From Alisma plantago-aquatica (taxonomy: Eukaryota; Streptophyta; Magnoliopsida; Alismatales; Alismataceae), in NCBI GenBank assembly GCA_963693085.1, contig OY856411.1, forward strand, positions 1,348,488,550 to 1,348,552,549: a DNA stretch of 64,000 nt. The letters are read 5' to 3'. Every line of letters begins with the position of its first letter. Position 1 is the first letter of the stretch. Below are positions 1 to 9,200 of this stretch, in pieces. The notes beneath the pieces were generated by a model, which saw only the letters and a list, made by a program, of their open reading frames with translations, did not search any database and was not told the origin of the DNA. The position numbers and the translations under genes were made by a program.

Positions 1-4
1 TTCC

Positions 5-10
5 ACTTAC
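5..10 (-). promoter_or_regulatory. Candidate 5' splice site in leader of LTR F
   Basis: GTAAGT on the minus strand, about 240 nt downstream of the TATA box. It matches the strong plant donor consensus and sits where the other long LTRs in the window also carry donor-like sites. The hexamer alone has an appreciable chance probability. The acceptor would lie outside the window. Confidence 0.3.
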
Positions 11-245
11 AAGGTAAATAAGCTGACTGAGCTTGGGACCGTTAGATCTTATCGCTAGATCACGGTGGATCTTGATCAGACAGCTACTACTATTCTTCCT
101 CTTCCTTTCCCAGCACTCGACCCGCGATGGTGCTGCGGCGTTGTCCTCACCGGAGTGAAGCCAATTAAGAGAGCGACATGGTACTAGGGTTCTTGGAGCA
201 GCCGTTCGGGTTCGTGAGGGTGCGAGGAGTTGAGAGGGGGTCTAA

Positions 246-251
246 TATATA
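246..251 (-). promoter_or_regulatory. TATA box of LTR F
   Basis: TATATA on the minus strand (context CTATATATTAG), about 1035 bp inside the LTR start at 1286 and followed by GC-rich leader-like DNA. Transcription would start near 215-220 and run leftward. Assigned by position and composition only. Confidence 0.5.
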
Positions 252-1286
252 GGAGTGGAGGTCTATCTAGGTTTCCCCCAATCTCGCCACCGCCCACACC
301 TTTGGGTGAATTGGGCATTTCCTCTAGAGCCTTCCAAACCACCCAAAACCTAGGCTTGTCGTGCGTGGAAACCTGTCCCAAGGACCCTCGTGGTCTTGGA
401 TTCCTATTTGGTATCGTGTGATGTGAGAAAGTTGGATTGGAAATTCCCAATTTCTCTCTCCCTTTCTTTCTGTGAACCGAGGTGGATGATGCACAACCAC
501 CATCAGATATGTGGTCCTCTGGACCATGCGGGGAATCCAACGGCTGTCATCGTCCCCTTGTTTCTCATTTCTTAAAAACAAAGGAAAATATGTATTAAAC
601 AAAGGAAACTTGTGAAATTCATATCTCTCTCCTCGTTTAATATTTTTCACTCAAATTTTAGAGGAAGCTCTATCTTGGCATTATCTACTCGTATATTAAA
701 TTTGAAACCCAAATTCCAAAGGAAAATGGTGTTTTTTTCATAAGAAAGTTATTCTTTAATAAAACAATTTATTTGGTATTTCCTCTTTCTTAATATTTTA
801 TTTTCTTTATTTTGATTCCTTTTTCCATTAGAAACCATGTGGACACAAAATATTATCCAAGATGGATCCATTATCCATATATCTACATATTTCTTGTAAT
901 ATCATTGTTATCTCATATTTCCTTCTTAATAAAGCAATATTTAATTTATCTTTTTGCATTATCTTTTGCAACTTGGACTCCTTGGAACCCAAGAAACCCT
1001 AAAGGCACGAAATCCACCTTTGGAGGATATTACCTAGCCGTCTAGAGGCATCTACCTTTATCTTTTCTCCTTTCCTTATTCCTTTTATTAACCAAATTCC
1101 TTTTTCTTTATTTTTTTTCCTTTTTCTTGTTATTGGGCCCAATAGCCAATAAGGCACACAAAGCAACTAATAAGGCTATTGTAAACGAAATTCATTCATT
1201 CAAATCAAACCACACTATTATTTCTTCATATATCTATATTAAGAGAAATTGCATTTCTCACCAAAAAAAAAATCGGGGTTGTAACA

Positions 1287-2160
1287 GTAGTGCTATTTGA
1301 ATATCATAGCACCTTGCCATAATAATAATACCTATGGACACATATTTGTTGATGATCTTTTGAGCCTTGTTTAAGATGTGGAATGACGAGGATAAATTTT
1401 CTATGAATAATGTGATGGTCTTAATGATCTTTGGGCATGTTTGAACCCTGATTGAGGTGAAATACTTTTCATGTTCCAATAAGGTTTGAAACCCTAGAAC
1501 TTGTGACTAGAAATGGATATCTTGAAATTATATGATGATAATGTTGTTCATTATAATGCAATGGATGATATCATATGGTAATATGATTAAGATCTACACT
1601 TCAAACATTTTCTATCTTTTAAAGTTACAATGCTTATACACTTTATAGAAATGAATGTATGGTGATTCCTTAATTCATCCAATCAGCAATAACTAATCAA
1701 GTGTAACCCTAATCATGTAGTGCCATGTGCCATAGATCCATCTGAGTGTCAAGACTTTCCAGACGGTGAAACGAGTATTCGTAAGGGAAACTCAGAGTGC
1801 ATACTGTTGAGTATGTGGGGTGCTTGTCATCCCGACTCCAAATGTTTAGGATGATGATTGTGGTCATACCTCGGCAGGTGAATTACTATGTTCATGTCTC
1901 AAATATGTATATATGATAAGATTTGAGGACAATTGTGGTTGTACCTCCGATGGTAGGGTTTGTATTCCCACCTTCCTTCACTAGTGTTGTGACATGTACC
2001 AAGGAAGAACTAGGATGTTAGTAGCTTGACCTAATATGTCACTGTGGCAGACTCATACTGACTAAGGGTAGAGAAGATCTTTAGAATCTAGTTATCCTAG
2101 ATCTTGTATGGCACTGATTTCAGCTTAGTAGTGGTCAGTTGGGAATTGAGTGGTATTCCT
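1287..2160 (+). repeat. Element B left LTR, first fragment
   Basis: Collinear with 23913-24807 of B's right LTR. Shared landmarks include the CTATTTGAATATCATAG stretch near 1294, the AATAAGG/TTGAAACC block near 1477-1492 and GAGTGGTATTCC at the right end. The fragment stops at the TTCCT where copia E is inserted and resumes at 16272. It has no coding content. Confidence 0.9.
2156..2160. repeat. Left target-site duplication of copia E (TTCCT)
   Basis: TTCCT here is repeated at 16272-16276. The unbroken B right LTR has a single copy in GGTATTCCTCAAATC near 24800, so this is a direct empty-site comparison. Confidence 0.92.
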
Positions 2161-2352
2161 TCTAAAATATTAAAGGTTATTTCTTATTGAGTGAATAAAA
2201 CAAGTACATGAACCTCTCTTTTATAAGACAAGAGAGTGAGACATAGAGTAGTGCTAGGCAATATGGGATAAAAGTACAAGAGGCTACAAAGACAAAAGCC
2301 AAAAGTGTATAAGTAAGAAACAACACAACACAACAAAATATATATATTGATA
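2161..2352 (-). repeat. Element E 3' LTR
   Basis: 192 bp, matching 16080-16271 with about 15 differences by eye. On the minus strand it starts TATCAATATATAT and ends TTTTAGA. Confidence 0.9.
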
Positions 2353-2366
2353 CTCCCCCTCAAGCT
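2353..2366 (-). other. Polypurine tract of copia E
   Basis: Reads AGCTTGAGGGGGAG on the minus strand, immediately before the 3' LTR. This is the usual plus-strand primer position and a typical copia tract. Confidence 0.85.
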
Positions 2367-2377
2367 GGAGCATAGAT

Positions 2378-3022
2378 ATCAATCATGCCCAGCTTGCCAA
2401 TCATAGTAGTGAATCGAGTATTCGGAAGAATCTTGGTGAAGATATCTACAACTTGATCATAAATATGTCTATAAAGTGTAGATATTTTACCAGATAAGTC
2501 AACTTCTCATACAAAATGACAGTCAACTTCGATGTGCTTAGTACATTCATGAAATGTAGGAATACTCACAATAAAGATAGCAGCCTTGTTGTCACAGTAC
2601 ATAGGAATAGAACTGGAATGAGAGATACTAAAATCTTTCATAAGGCCACAGACCCAGAAGAGTTTAAAAGTAGTATGAGCCATGGCTCGATATTCTGCTT
2701 CAGCACTAGAATGAGCAACAACTGTTTGTTTCTTGCTGTGCCAAGTAACCAAGTTACCACCTACAAACGTGCAATAACTAGAAGTAGATCGGCGATCTAT
2801 TTTTCTCCCAGCGTAATCGGAATTAGAATACCCAACAAGGTTATAATGGCCATGTTTCTTATACAGAAGACCTTTCCCAGGAGAACTTTTTAGATATTTT
2901 AAAATATGGCAAACATCATCCCAGTGACATTGTCTTGGTATATCAAGATACCTACTAACCATTCCAACTACATATGTGATATCAACTCGAGTGACAGTAA
3001 GGTAAATAAGCTTCCCGACCAT
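2378..3022 (-). pseudogene. Element E RNase H domain (copia)
   Basis: This is the C-terminal RNase H of copia Pol, which degrades genomic RNA in the RNA-DNA hybrid. Visible landmarks in order are MVGKLIYLTVTRVDI near 3020, the substrate-strand block SNSDYAG with the basic RSTSSYC stretch around 2830-2770, SSAEAEYRAM around 2710, CDNKAA around 2600 and the copia end motif VVDIFTKILP around 2425. Reading is nearly continuous, with one stop before the terminal segment. Order and motifs match copia rather than gypsy. It is the 3'-most gene of E, followed directly by the polypurine tract and LTR. Confidence 0.88.
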
Positions 3023-3870
3023 GCGATAATACTAATGATGATCAGGATAAGGAGGAGAAGTCTCATCATCCCAATTAGTGTTCGGGTCCAATGGGGTACT
3101 AACATGCTTGGCTCCAAGAAGACCTATTTCAGATAGAAGATCCAGAACATATTTGTACTGAGATAAGAACAACCCAAAAGATGACCGAGACACTTCAATC
3201 CCAAGAAAGTATCTCAGTGTACCTAAATCTTTAGTGACAAAATGAGTTTCCAAGTAGCGTTTAGTAGCTTGAATACCTACAAGGTCACTCCCAGATAATA
3301 TGATGTCATCAACATAAACAATCAAGATAATAAGACCAGAGACAGTGTGTTTGATAAATACAAAATGATCAGACTGAGAACGATGAAACTGAAATTTTTG
3401 AAGAATAGAGCTCAGCTTATCAAACCAGGCACTGAGGCATTGCTTCAGTCCGTAAATTGCTTTGTGTAGATGACAAACTTTTGAGAACTCCCCCTAGAGC
3501 ACAAAACTAGGAGATTGTACCATGCATACCTCCTCATGGAGATCACCATATAGAAAAGCATTCTTGACATCGAGCTGAAATAAAGGTCGGACAAAATTAA
3601 CAACCACAAAAATAAGTACATGAACCGAGTTCAGATGGGAAATAGGTGAGAAGGTCTCAAAGTAATCCATGCCATATGTCTGGGTATATCCTTTGGCAAC
3701 AAGGCGAGCATTGAGATGTTCAATAGTCCCATCATGCTGATATTTAATCGTAAAGACCCATCAACAACCCACTGGAGAACAACCAGTAGGAGGATCAACT
3801 AACTGCCAAGTGTTGTATTCAGTAAGAGCCTGCATTTCAGATTCCATGGCCTAACGCCAAGCTGGATGCT
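3023..3870 (-). pseudogene. Element E reverse transcriptase (copia)
   Basis: Copia-type RT. From right to left it shows the ALKHPAW / AMESEM entry motif at about 3875-3840, the W-V-F-T-I-K block at 3760, VAKGYTQTYG near 3690, LDVKNAFLYGDLHEEV near 3560-3520, the YGLKQ block near 3450, and the catalytic YVDD (DD at 3305-3310). It ends with TKDLGTLRYFLGIEV near 3240-3190. At least four stops occur: AMESEM is preceded by a stop, and others lie near 3759, 3495 and 3029. The gene is cut at its 5' side by element A's left LTR at 3881/3882 and continues at 14110. Confidence 0.88.
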
Positions 3871-4263
3871 TAAGAGCCTGTTGTTACAACCCATACTAGG
3901 GTTAGTCAATAAATACCTCAATTAACATGAAACACCTTGATTAGTGTTGAGTATATTATTAAATAGCATGGTTGATTAAGATAAGCTAAGTCATGAATAA
4001 ATAGTGAGATTTATTTATCTGAGGTAATTAACGATAATAGGAATGATGATCGTTAGGTTAATCAAGTTAAGTACTCACTGATTCAATTAAAGCTTTGATC
4101 CAGTGAGACAGTCTAATTAGTATGTTTTCATGCCTGGAGTAGATAGAGGAGTTCGTGCTTGAATTGATGCAAAAGAAATTATCCAAATCGGGTATCCGAT
4201 GTGTTAGTTATGACGTTTTCAAGTCTTTTGGGCTTATTTTGCAATTTTTCCAAATATTTTGTT

Positions 4264-4269
4264 TATAAG
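4264..4269 (+). promoter_or_regulatory. TATA-like element of A left LTR
   Basis: TATAAG in the context GTTTATAAGCCC, about 380 bp into the LTR and just before pyrimidine-rich leader DNA. The equivalent site in the right LTR is at 11156-11161. Promoter role inferred from position. Confidence 0.45.
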
Positions 4270-5305
4270 CCCTTTTCCTCCTTTTCTTCCTTATCGCGAT
4301 CTCTTTTTTTTCACCCGATAGAGCAGAGCAGCCGCAAAGCGGTGCTCAGCAGTTCCATCGTCCCCGGACCAACGTGAGCTAGGGCAACCAATTTTTGGCC
4401 TCTTAGCCCCGATTGGCTACGCCCACCCCTCCTCTACCTTCTCCTTCCTCCTTCTTTCTCCTTTGCCCTGCTCTAGCAGTGCCCGACCTGCAGTATGGCA
4501 TCGTCGGCCTGAAGCAGCACCTGCAGCTGCAGCAACGCCGGCCAGGGGTAGCTGGGCGCGGCCATCACCACCAAATGCTGCCCTCGACTCCGACCAAGGG
4601 CCCAAGGCAGGAAACCCCAACATTCTGCCCCTATTGTTCCACCTGCGCCTCCATTTAGCAGGGCCGGCGCCCTACTTTGAATCTGGTTAATTCCAAGGCA
4701 GAACCTAGGAGAAAGATGACCCAGTGGCGCCAAGGAGCTCAGCCTTGTGGTTCAAGCGTGGATCCGCAGCTAATAGTCGTGATTTGGTTCAGCTGACCCT
4801 TCTTTTCAACCTAAACGTGTGTGTTGCTTCTTGTGTGTAGCAGGTCTGAACCAGGTAGCAACGCCCAACGCTAGGAGCAGCAGAAAGGGTGGCCGTTTAG
4901 GAATTAGAAAGGGAGCAGTCGAGCTCCATCCATCTCCTACCTCACTCAATCGCGGCGCTCAACCACCAAGGAACAGTGCCTAAGTAGCAGGGGCGGCGCC
5001 CCAGTCATGTTCGAGCAGCAGCAGTAAAGCCACGATATCCAGTTCATTCGTGAGGATCTTTTGGGGGCAACCAGTACTCCAAAACGTTGCCTTGATTTCA
5101 GCTTGAGGTCCAGATTAGGATTTCCATAGTCGTTAGCCAAGATCCATCTATCAATTGAGCCAATTTCAGATCTGATCGTAAAGGAACTGATCTGCTGTTG
5201 AATTGCAGGAACATTAAACCAATAAATCAAAGGAAGATGATCTGAAATCGCCCAAAATCCGGCCTTGAACGCAGTTCCGGACGAATCCGGACATCCCAAA
5301 CCACT

Positions 5306-5311
5306 GTGAGT
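5306..5311 (+). promoter_or_regulatory. Candidate 5' splice site in leader of element A
   Basis: CCACT/GTGAGT, about 1 kb downstream of the TATA-like box, at the change from GC-rich (exon-like) to AT-rich (intron-like) DNA. It pairs with the acceptor at 7393-7394. The intron would be 2089 nt and would contain the PBS. The right LTR carries the same hexamer. Confidence 0.4.
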
Positions 5312-6224
5312 GGGGTTTCATTTATTTATCATTAATAAACTCAGGCGTTTGAATATTTTCTGTTTTGTGCGCGAATTACGCTGATAACAGGTGTTATCAG
5401 GCGTAGGGCAGCGTTTGGCGTCGCCCGACTTTTTATTTCATAAACTGCTTCTAGACGCTGTTATATGATTAAATTTAGCATTTGATCAGTGTGGATTGAA
5501 TCGGTTGATTTATATGGTTCATTGGAACCTAAATTGCTTATTTGAATGTTGAAATTAGAAATTTATATCTGAAAATGGTATGGTTTGGGTATGAACCCAG
5601 ACAATAGGGATTTCTGATAAATTATCAGATGTACGATTTCAAAGTTGATATGAATAAATAAAATATGCATGAAAACCCTAATTGCATATATCTTTTGACG
5701 TTAATATGTGTAAATTGATATTTACATGAAATGGCACATTTCTCTGAAATATTACCAGAAATTCTCAAGTATTGTTATTAAATTGTATTGTGATATGTAA
5801 TTAACTCTTAATTGAGTTAAGTGATGCACGAACCAGGATTTGGGTTAATGTGCACGTTTTTCGAGAATTTTAGAGAATTGATAATTGTTGAGTATGATTC
5901 TCATATGTGAAGTAAATTTCTTTAATTTGTGCAATAAGATGTTCAATTGCGTATATTCGCTATGTATGTGCCAAATTGAAATAAGTTGGGTTATTTATGC
6001 ATTTCTAATTTACCTGAATGCATGGTATGAGAATTTCTCAGAAATTACAATGATTTGAAATATATTGCTCTGTCAGTTTAGAATGACAGTGTATTGTGAT
6101 CTGATATGAAATCAGTAAATGTGATTTTCCTGTTTAAATGTTTATATGTTAATCAGTTAATAGACTTAGGTGCCCTAACACCGTAGAACCCCTTTGACAG
6201 GTCTGCTTCTTAGGGGTGAAACTC

Positions 6225-6309
6225 GTGTCCAACATCAACGCGTGCGATGTCACGGTGGCACGAGGATGGAAAGACAGTGTTCAACAACAACGCGTGCGAT
6301 GTCACGGTG
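6225..6309 (+). repeat. Direct repeat of a 33-bp unit in A LTR
   Basis: Two near-identical 33-bp units at 6225-6257 and 6277-6309, both containing CAACGCGTGCGATGTCACGG, are separated by 19 bp. The right LTR has the same pair around 13117-13201. The units are GC- and CpG-rich inside AT-rich DNA; function unknown. Confidence 0.85.
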
Positions 6310-6379
6310 ATAACCCAGACCTCCTGAGCCTGTGTACTCAGGTTAGAGGAGGAGTTCAGAGCACTCGATGTAGTGCAGT

Positions 6380-6427
6380 GAGGCCAATGAGCCTCGAGGC
6401 CGATGAGCCTGAAGGCCGATGAGCCTG
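6380..6427 (+). repeat. Three tandem 16-bp units (GAGGCCGATGAGCCTG-type)
   Basis: Units at 6380-6395, 6396-6411 and 6412-6427. The right LTR has one unit (13272-13287). The 32-bp difference accounts for almost all of the LTR length difference, indicating slippage after or during insertion. Confidence 0.93.
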
Positions 6428-7254
6428 TGGGTCCTGTGGCAGAGCAGGGCTGACGTCAGACTTAGCATTTCCCGGGTGTGTCGCTAAGTCTTGTACGGTG
6501 GGATCGTAGTTTGCTACAGATCTTTATATGCAAGGTACACTGCATATGATTAGGGCATAATAATAATATAAATTGGTACTCATATAGGATCACAGTAAAT
6601 TAAAGTATTCGAACTTTTGTGCTATTTCTTTATATCTATTTATCTGTTCAAATTATCTGTTATTGCATGGAAATGTGATTATATTCTGCAAATCTGTTAT
6701 GTTATTAGAACTGCCCTGCTTAGTACTGTACTTATGTTTTATTTCAATTTATAAACATGATGAGTTGTTTAGTGATAGCTAAGTGAAATGCTATTCACTG
6801 AGCGAGTAGGCTCATACCTCTACTCAAAACATTTTCAGGTCATCACCAGCAGCAGGAATCTGAAGGATCCTTTCATCCTAACGCTTAGTCTGTAGAAGGT
6901 ATATGTAGTTAGTTTAGTTAGAGGTCTCTTAGTCCTTTCCCCTCGATCCTTGGGACATGGTGTGGGTGAGAGAGAGAGTGTGTATGTGGAATGTGTATAA
7001 AGATGTAAATTAACTGTTATGTTTACTTTCTGTTAAACAGTGTTACATGTATTAAACTCTGTTTATGTTCCCTAGCCAGTTTAATTGAAATGCTTCCGCA
7101 ATAGTTATTTATGTTTTAGTTTACAGCCATAATCCGGATATCATTACGAGGTTTTAAAAAGAAAAAGTTCTCAGTGATTTGTTTATGTGATAATCCCTCC
7201 GTCGCGCCCTAATCTCATGATTAGTGGTTAGTGTGAGATCGGGGTGTGACATCT

Positions 7255-7266
7255 TGGTATCAGAGC
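7255..7266 (+). other. Primer-binding site of element A (tRNA-Met)
   Basis: TGGTATCAGAGC, the standard plant initiator tRNA-Met complement, 3 bases after the left LTR end at 7251. Confidence 0.95.
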
Positions 7267-7362
7267 ATAGGTTGAGTACATAGTTACTCTAAGTCAAGGT
7301 CAGGCGATGACAAGAGACCAATAGGATTAGGATTTAGGTGTCTTCCTTCTAACTGCAATTTC

Positions 7363-7394
7363 CTAACAGGAAGTGTTCTGTTATACTATTGCAG
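7363..7394 (+). promoter_or_regulatory. Candidate branch point and 3' splice site before gag start of A
   Basis: CTAAC at 7363-7367 is followed by a T-rich run and TTGCAG ending at 7394. The next bases are ATGGCAGG, the usual start of a gypsy gag. Branch-to-AG spacing is 27 nt. B, C and H show the same arrangement. Confidence 0.45.
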
Positions 7395-9035
7395 ATGGCA
7401 GGAAGGTGACGTGGTCACGAGAACCAAATAAAGAGCTTGTGTTGAATCGTTAGGGGTCATTAGGATCGAAAGATAAAAGTTATAAGTGAGGTACATAAAA
7501 AGTGACATGTCTTTAGCTCTGGGAGGTCTGAGTGTTTAGATACCCTGGCCAGGTGTCTGAATACTTAGATTGACCAGTATCAAGCTACTCTGTCTATTCT
7601 TCTCTGGATGCCCTGGCCAGGTATGCAGAGGAAGGATAGGCTGGAGAGAAACCCTAGAAACCGTAGGGTTAAGAAATTAGAAATTAATGTTAGAATAAGA
7701 GGTTTAACATTAGATGCGATATAACTCTTGTTTATTATTGTTTATTTGATTGAAAATTACTAGAAATGCTCTTATATGCATGAATTTAGATTTTCAGTTT
7801 GTAGAATAAATATGATTCTTTTATATTGTTGTATGTCATGAAATGATTTATTTATTGTTTATATTCTTTGTATCAAGTAGACCAAAAGTTACGTTTAAAT
7901 GAATTTTCCCTAAATGGATATTCTTTCCGCATGTTTGAGATTAATGGGAGTTGGTTAATCCCGAGTAGCTCTTGGCTTCAGGACTACAGGTTCGGCCTGG
8001 TCCGGCTGGCAGGATGCGTTACTGGGATCTAATGACTCCTATTAACAATATAATTAGGATAGACTCTGGATGATTTAGACCTAAATCATAGTAAGAATGT
8101 ATATACGTTGAAATATTGAGATGTAAGAGAAAGATTAGAACTGCTAAGAAGTAGCTGGAATTGATATCAGAAGCCCAATGTTGGAGTCTCATTTGAGCAA
8201 TTCTTAATTTGGAAATAATGGAACACGATATAAGGTTCGAATTAAATTTACTGATTTGTATTATATGAACCCTAAATATGAGAATATGGAAAAGAGTTGA
8301 GTATACAATAAGTACATAGAAACAAAGAGCCTTATGTAAATCATAAGACCAGGACAAGAAATTTAGTTGAATTAAGAGAAATGTTAGAAATGATGATTTT
8401 GATTAAGGAATGAGGATTACATGACATAATTGAGAGTATGGAATGCATATATTTGTTATAAAGTTTAATACATTCATACATACTGCCTTTGAATTCTGAG
8501 TCTCGATAGACTAACTAACTTGTTTCTAAAATAAGGAACAAACGTGTAATTTAGAAAATGAATGCATCATATATGTTGCATAACTACCAAGGTAGAGATG
8601 TTTAAATGAATGAAATAATGGCACACAATACGATGATAAAACCCTAGCGGGGTAAATTCAGAATGTAATTTATCTGAATGTCCAAGTTAGAGAAAGGAAA
8701 TTCCAGTGATTAGATAAGCACGACTTTAGTAAAACTTATGAGATTCAGAGTTTGAATTTCAAACTAAGGGAGTAAAAATTACATCATAATAACGTCGTGT
8801 TACTGATAAGGACCAAACCCTAGAACGCTTAGAGTTGTAGTAGTTCAAGGAATATCACTAATGATTTGACCTTGAGTACTAGCATCCCTATAAAATAAGA
8901 TCATGAGATTTGTTCTAAGAAAGGTAAGCTAGAATTAATAAAATCTAGGGTTTAAAGGTAGATAAACAATATGAAAATGACTTGGAGAAAAGAGTAAGAT
9001 ATAAATTTGAAATGTAACTATAAGTAGTAGCATAG
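7395..9035 (+). other. Non-coding filler of element A with a gag-start relic
   Basis: The first codons (ATGGCAGGAAGG, then TGA, then a basic stretch) look like the N-terminus of a Tekay gag with CGA-to-TGA decay. After about 7420 no gag, zinc knuckle, protease or RT motif is visible in any frame. The DNA is AT-rich with stops throughout. Two copies of the palindrome CCTGGCCAGG occur at 7544-7553 and 7612-7621. A 112-codon minus-strand frame at 8019-8357 is low-complexity and unsupported. This stretch replaces roughly 3 kb of gag-PR-RT present in related elements. Its source is unknown: old deletions plus decay, or captured foreign DNA. Confidence 0.7.
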
Positions 9036-9200
9036 AATGAGGAGTACTACGCGATACATGATCTAAAGTTAGCTGATGTAGTTCATGCTCTTAAGACATG
9101 GCATCACTATCTTTATGATGTGACGATAGATTATCACATTGGAAAGGTAAATGTGGTGGTTGATGCTTTGAGCATAAAGTCAAGTTCAACAGTTGATGCA
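9036..9200 (+). pseudogene. Element A RNase H C-terminal remnant
   Basis: A recognisable gypsy RNase H tail: YYAIHDLKLADVVHALKTW then HYLYD, followed directly by IDYHIGKVNVVVDALS. In intact relatives about 35 residues (including the TDHK motif) separate HYLYG from the final block, so an internal in-frame deletion is present. The frame runs on into the integrase spacer. Confidence 0.8.

Larger units (their letters stand above)
1..1286 (-). mobile_element. Element F: long LTR (U3, TATA, start of leader), cut by window edge
   Basis: On the minus strand this piece begins TGTTACAACCCC at 1286, a typical plant gypsy LTR start. It abuts sequence homologous to the interior of B's right LTR (1288 onward matches about 23914 onward), so F was inserted into B's left LTR. 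A minus-strand TATA lies at 246-251, which gives a U3 of about 1 kb. Downstream of it the DNA becomes GC-rich (about 60-250), as in the leader part of the other long LTRs here. GTAGT at 1287-1291 would be the right copy of a 5-bp target duplication; the partner lies outside the window. Several short overlapping reading frames occur at 184-650 on both strands and none resembles a protein. Whether this is a solo LTR or the 5' LTR of a full minus-strand element cannot be decided here. Confidence 0.72.
3882..7251 (+). repeat. Element A left LTR
   Basis: 3370 bp. Its regions are U3 with a TATA at 4264, a GC-rich leader (4320-5300), an AT-rich block (5310-6170), a repeat cluster at 6225-6427 and a U5-like tail. 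It is 34 bp longer than the right LTR because of two extra 16-bp repeat units and one extra GA. Short GC-rich reading frames at 4413-5299 recur at the same place in the right LTR and are not genes. Confidence 0.95.

Noticed and set aside
184..650. Overlapping frames in the GC-rich part of 1-650
   Set aside because: Same character as the leader part of other LTRs; no motif, and frames overlap on both strands.
4413..5299. Several overlapping GC-rich open frames on both strands, repeated at 11305-12122
   Set aside because: They lie inside the two LTRs of A at equivalent positions, have no recognisable domain and differ only by LTR substitutions. Composition effect, not host genes.
7255..7266. 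tRNA-like sequence TGGTATCAGAGC (also at 58512 and variants at 16068 and 17079)
   Set aside because: Only the tRNA-Met 3'-end complement used as a primer-binding site; no cloverleaf or A/B boxes around it.
8019..8357. 112-codon minus-strand frame inside element A
   Set aside because: I/L/S/Y-rich composition from AT-rich DNA, no homologue recognised; likely chance.
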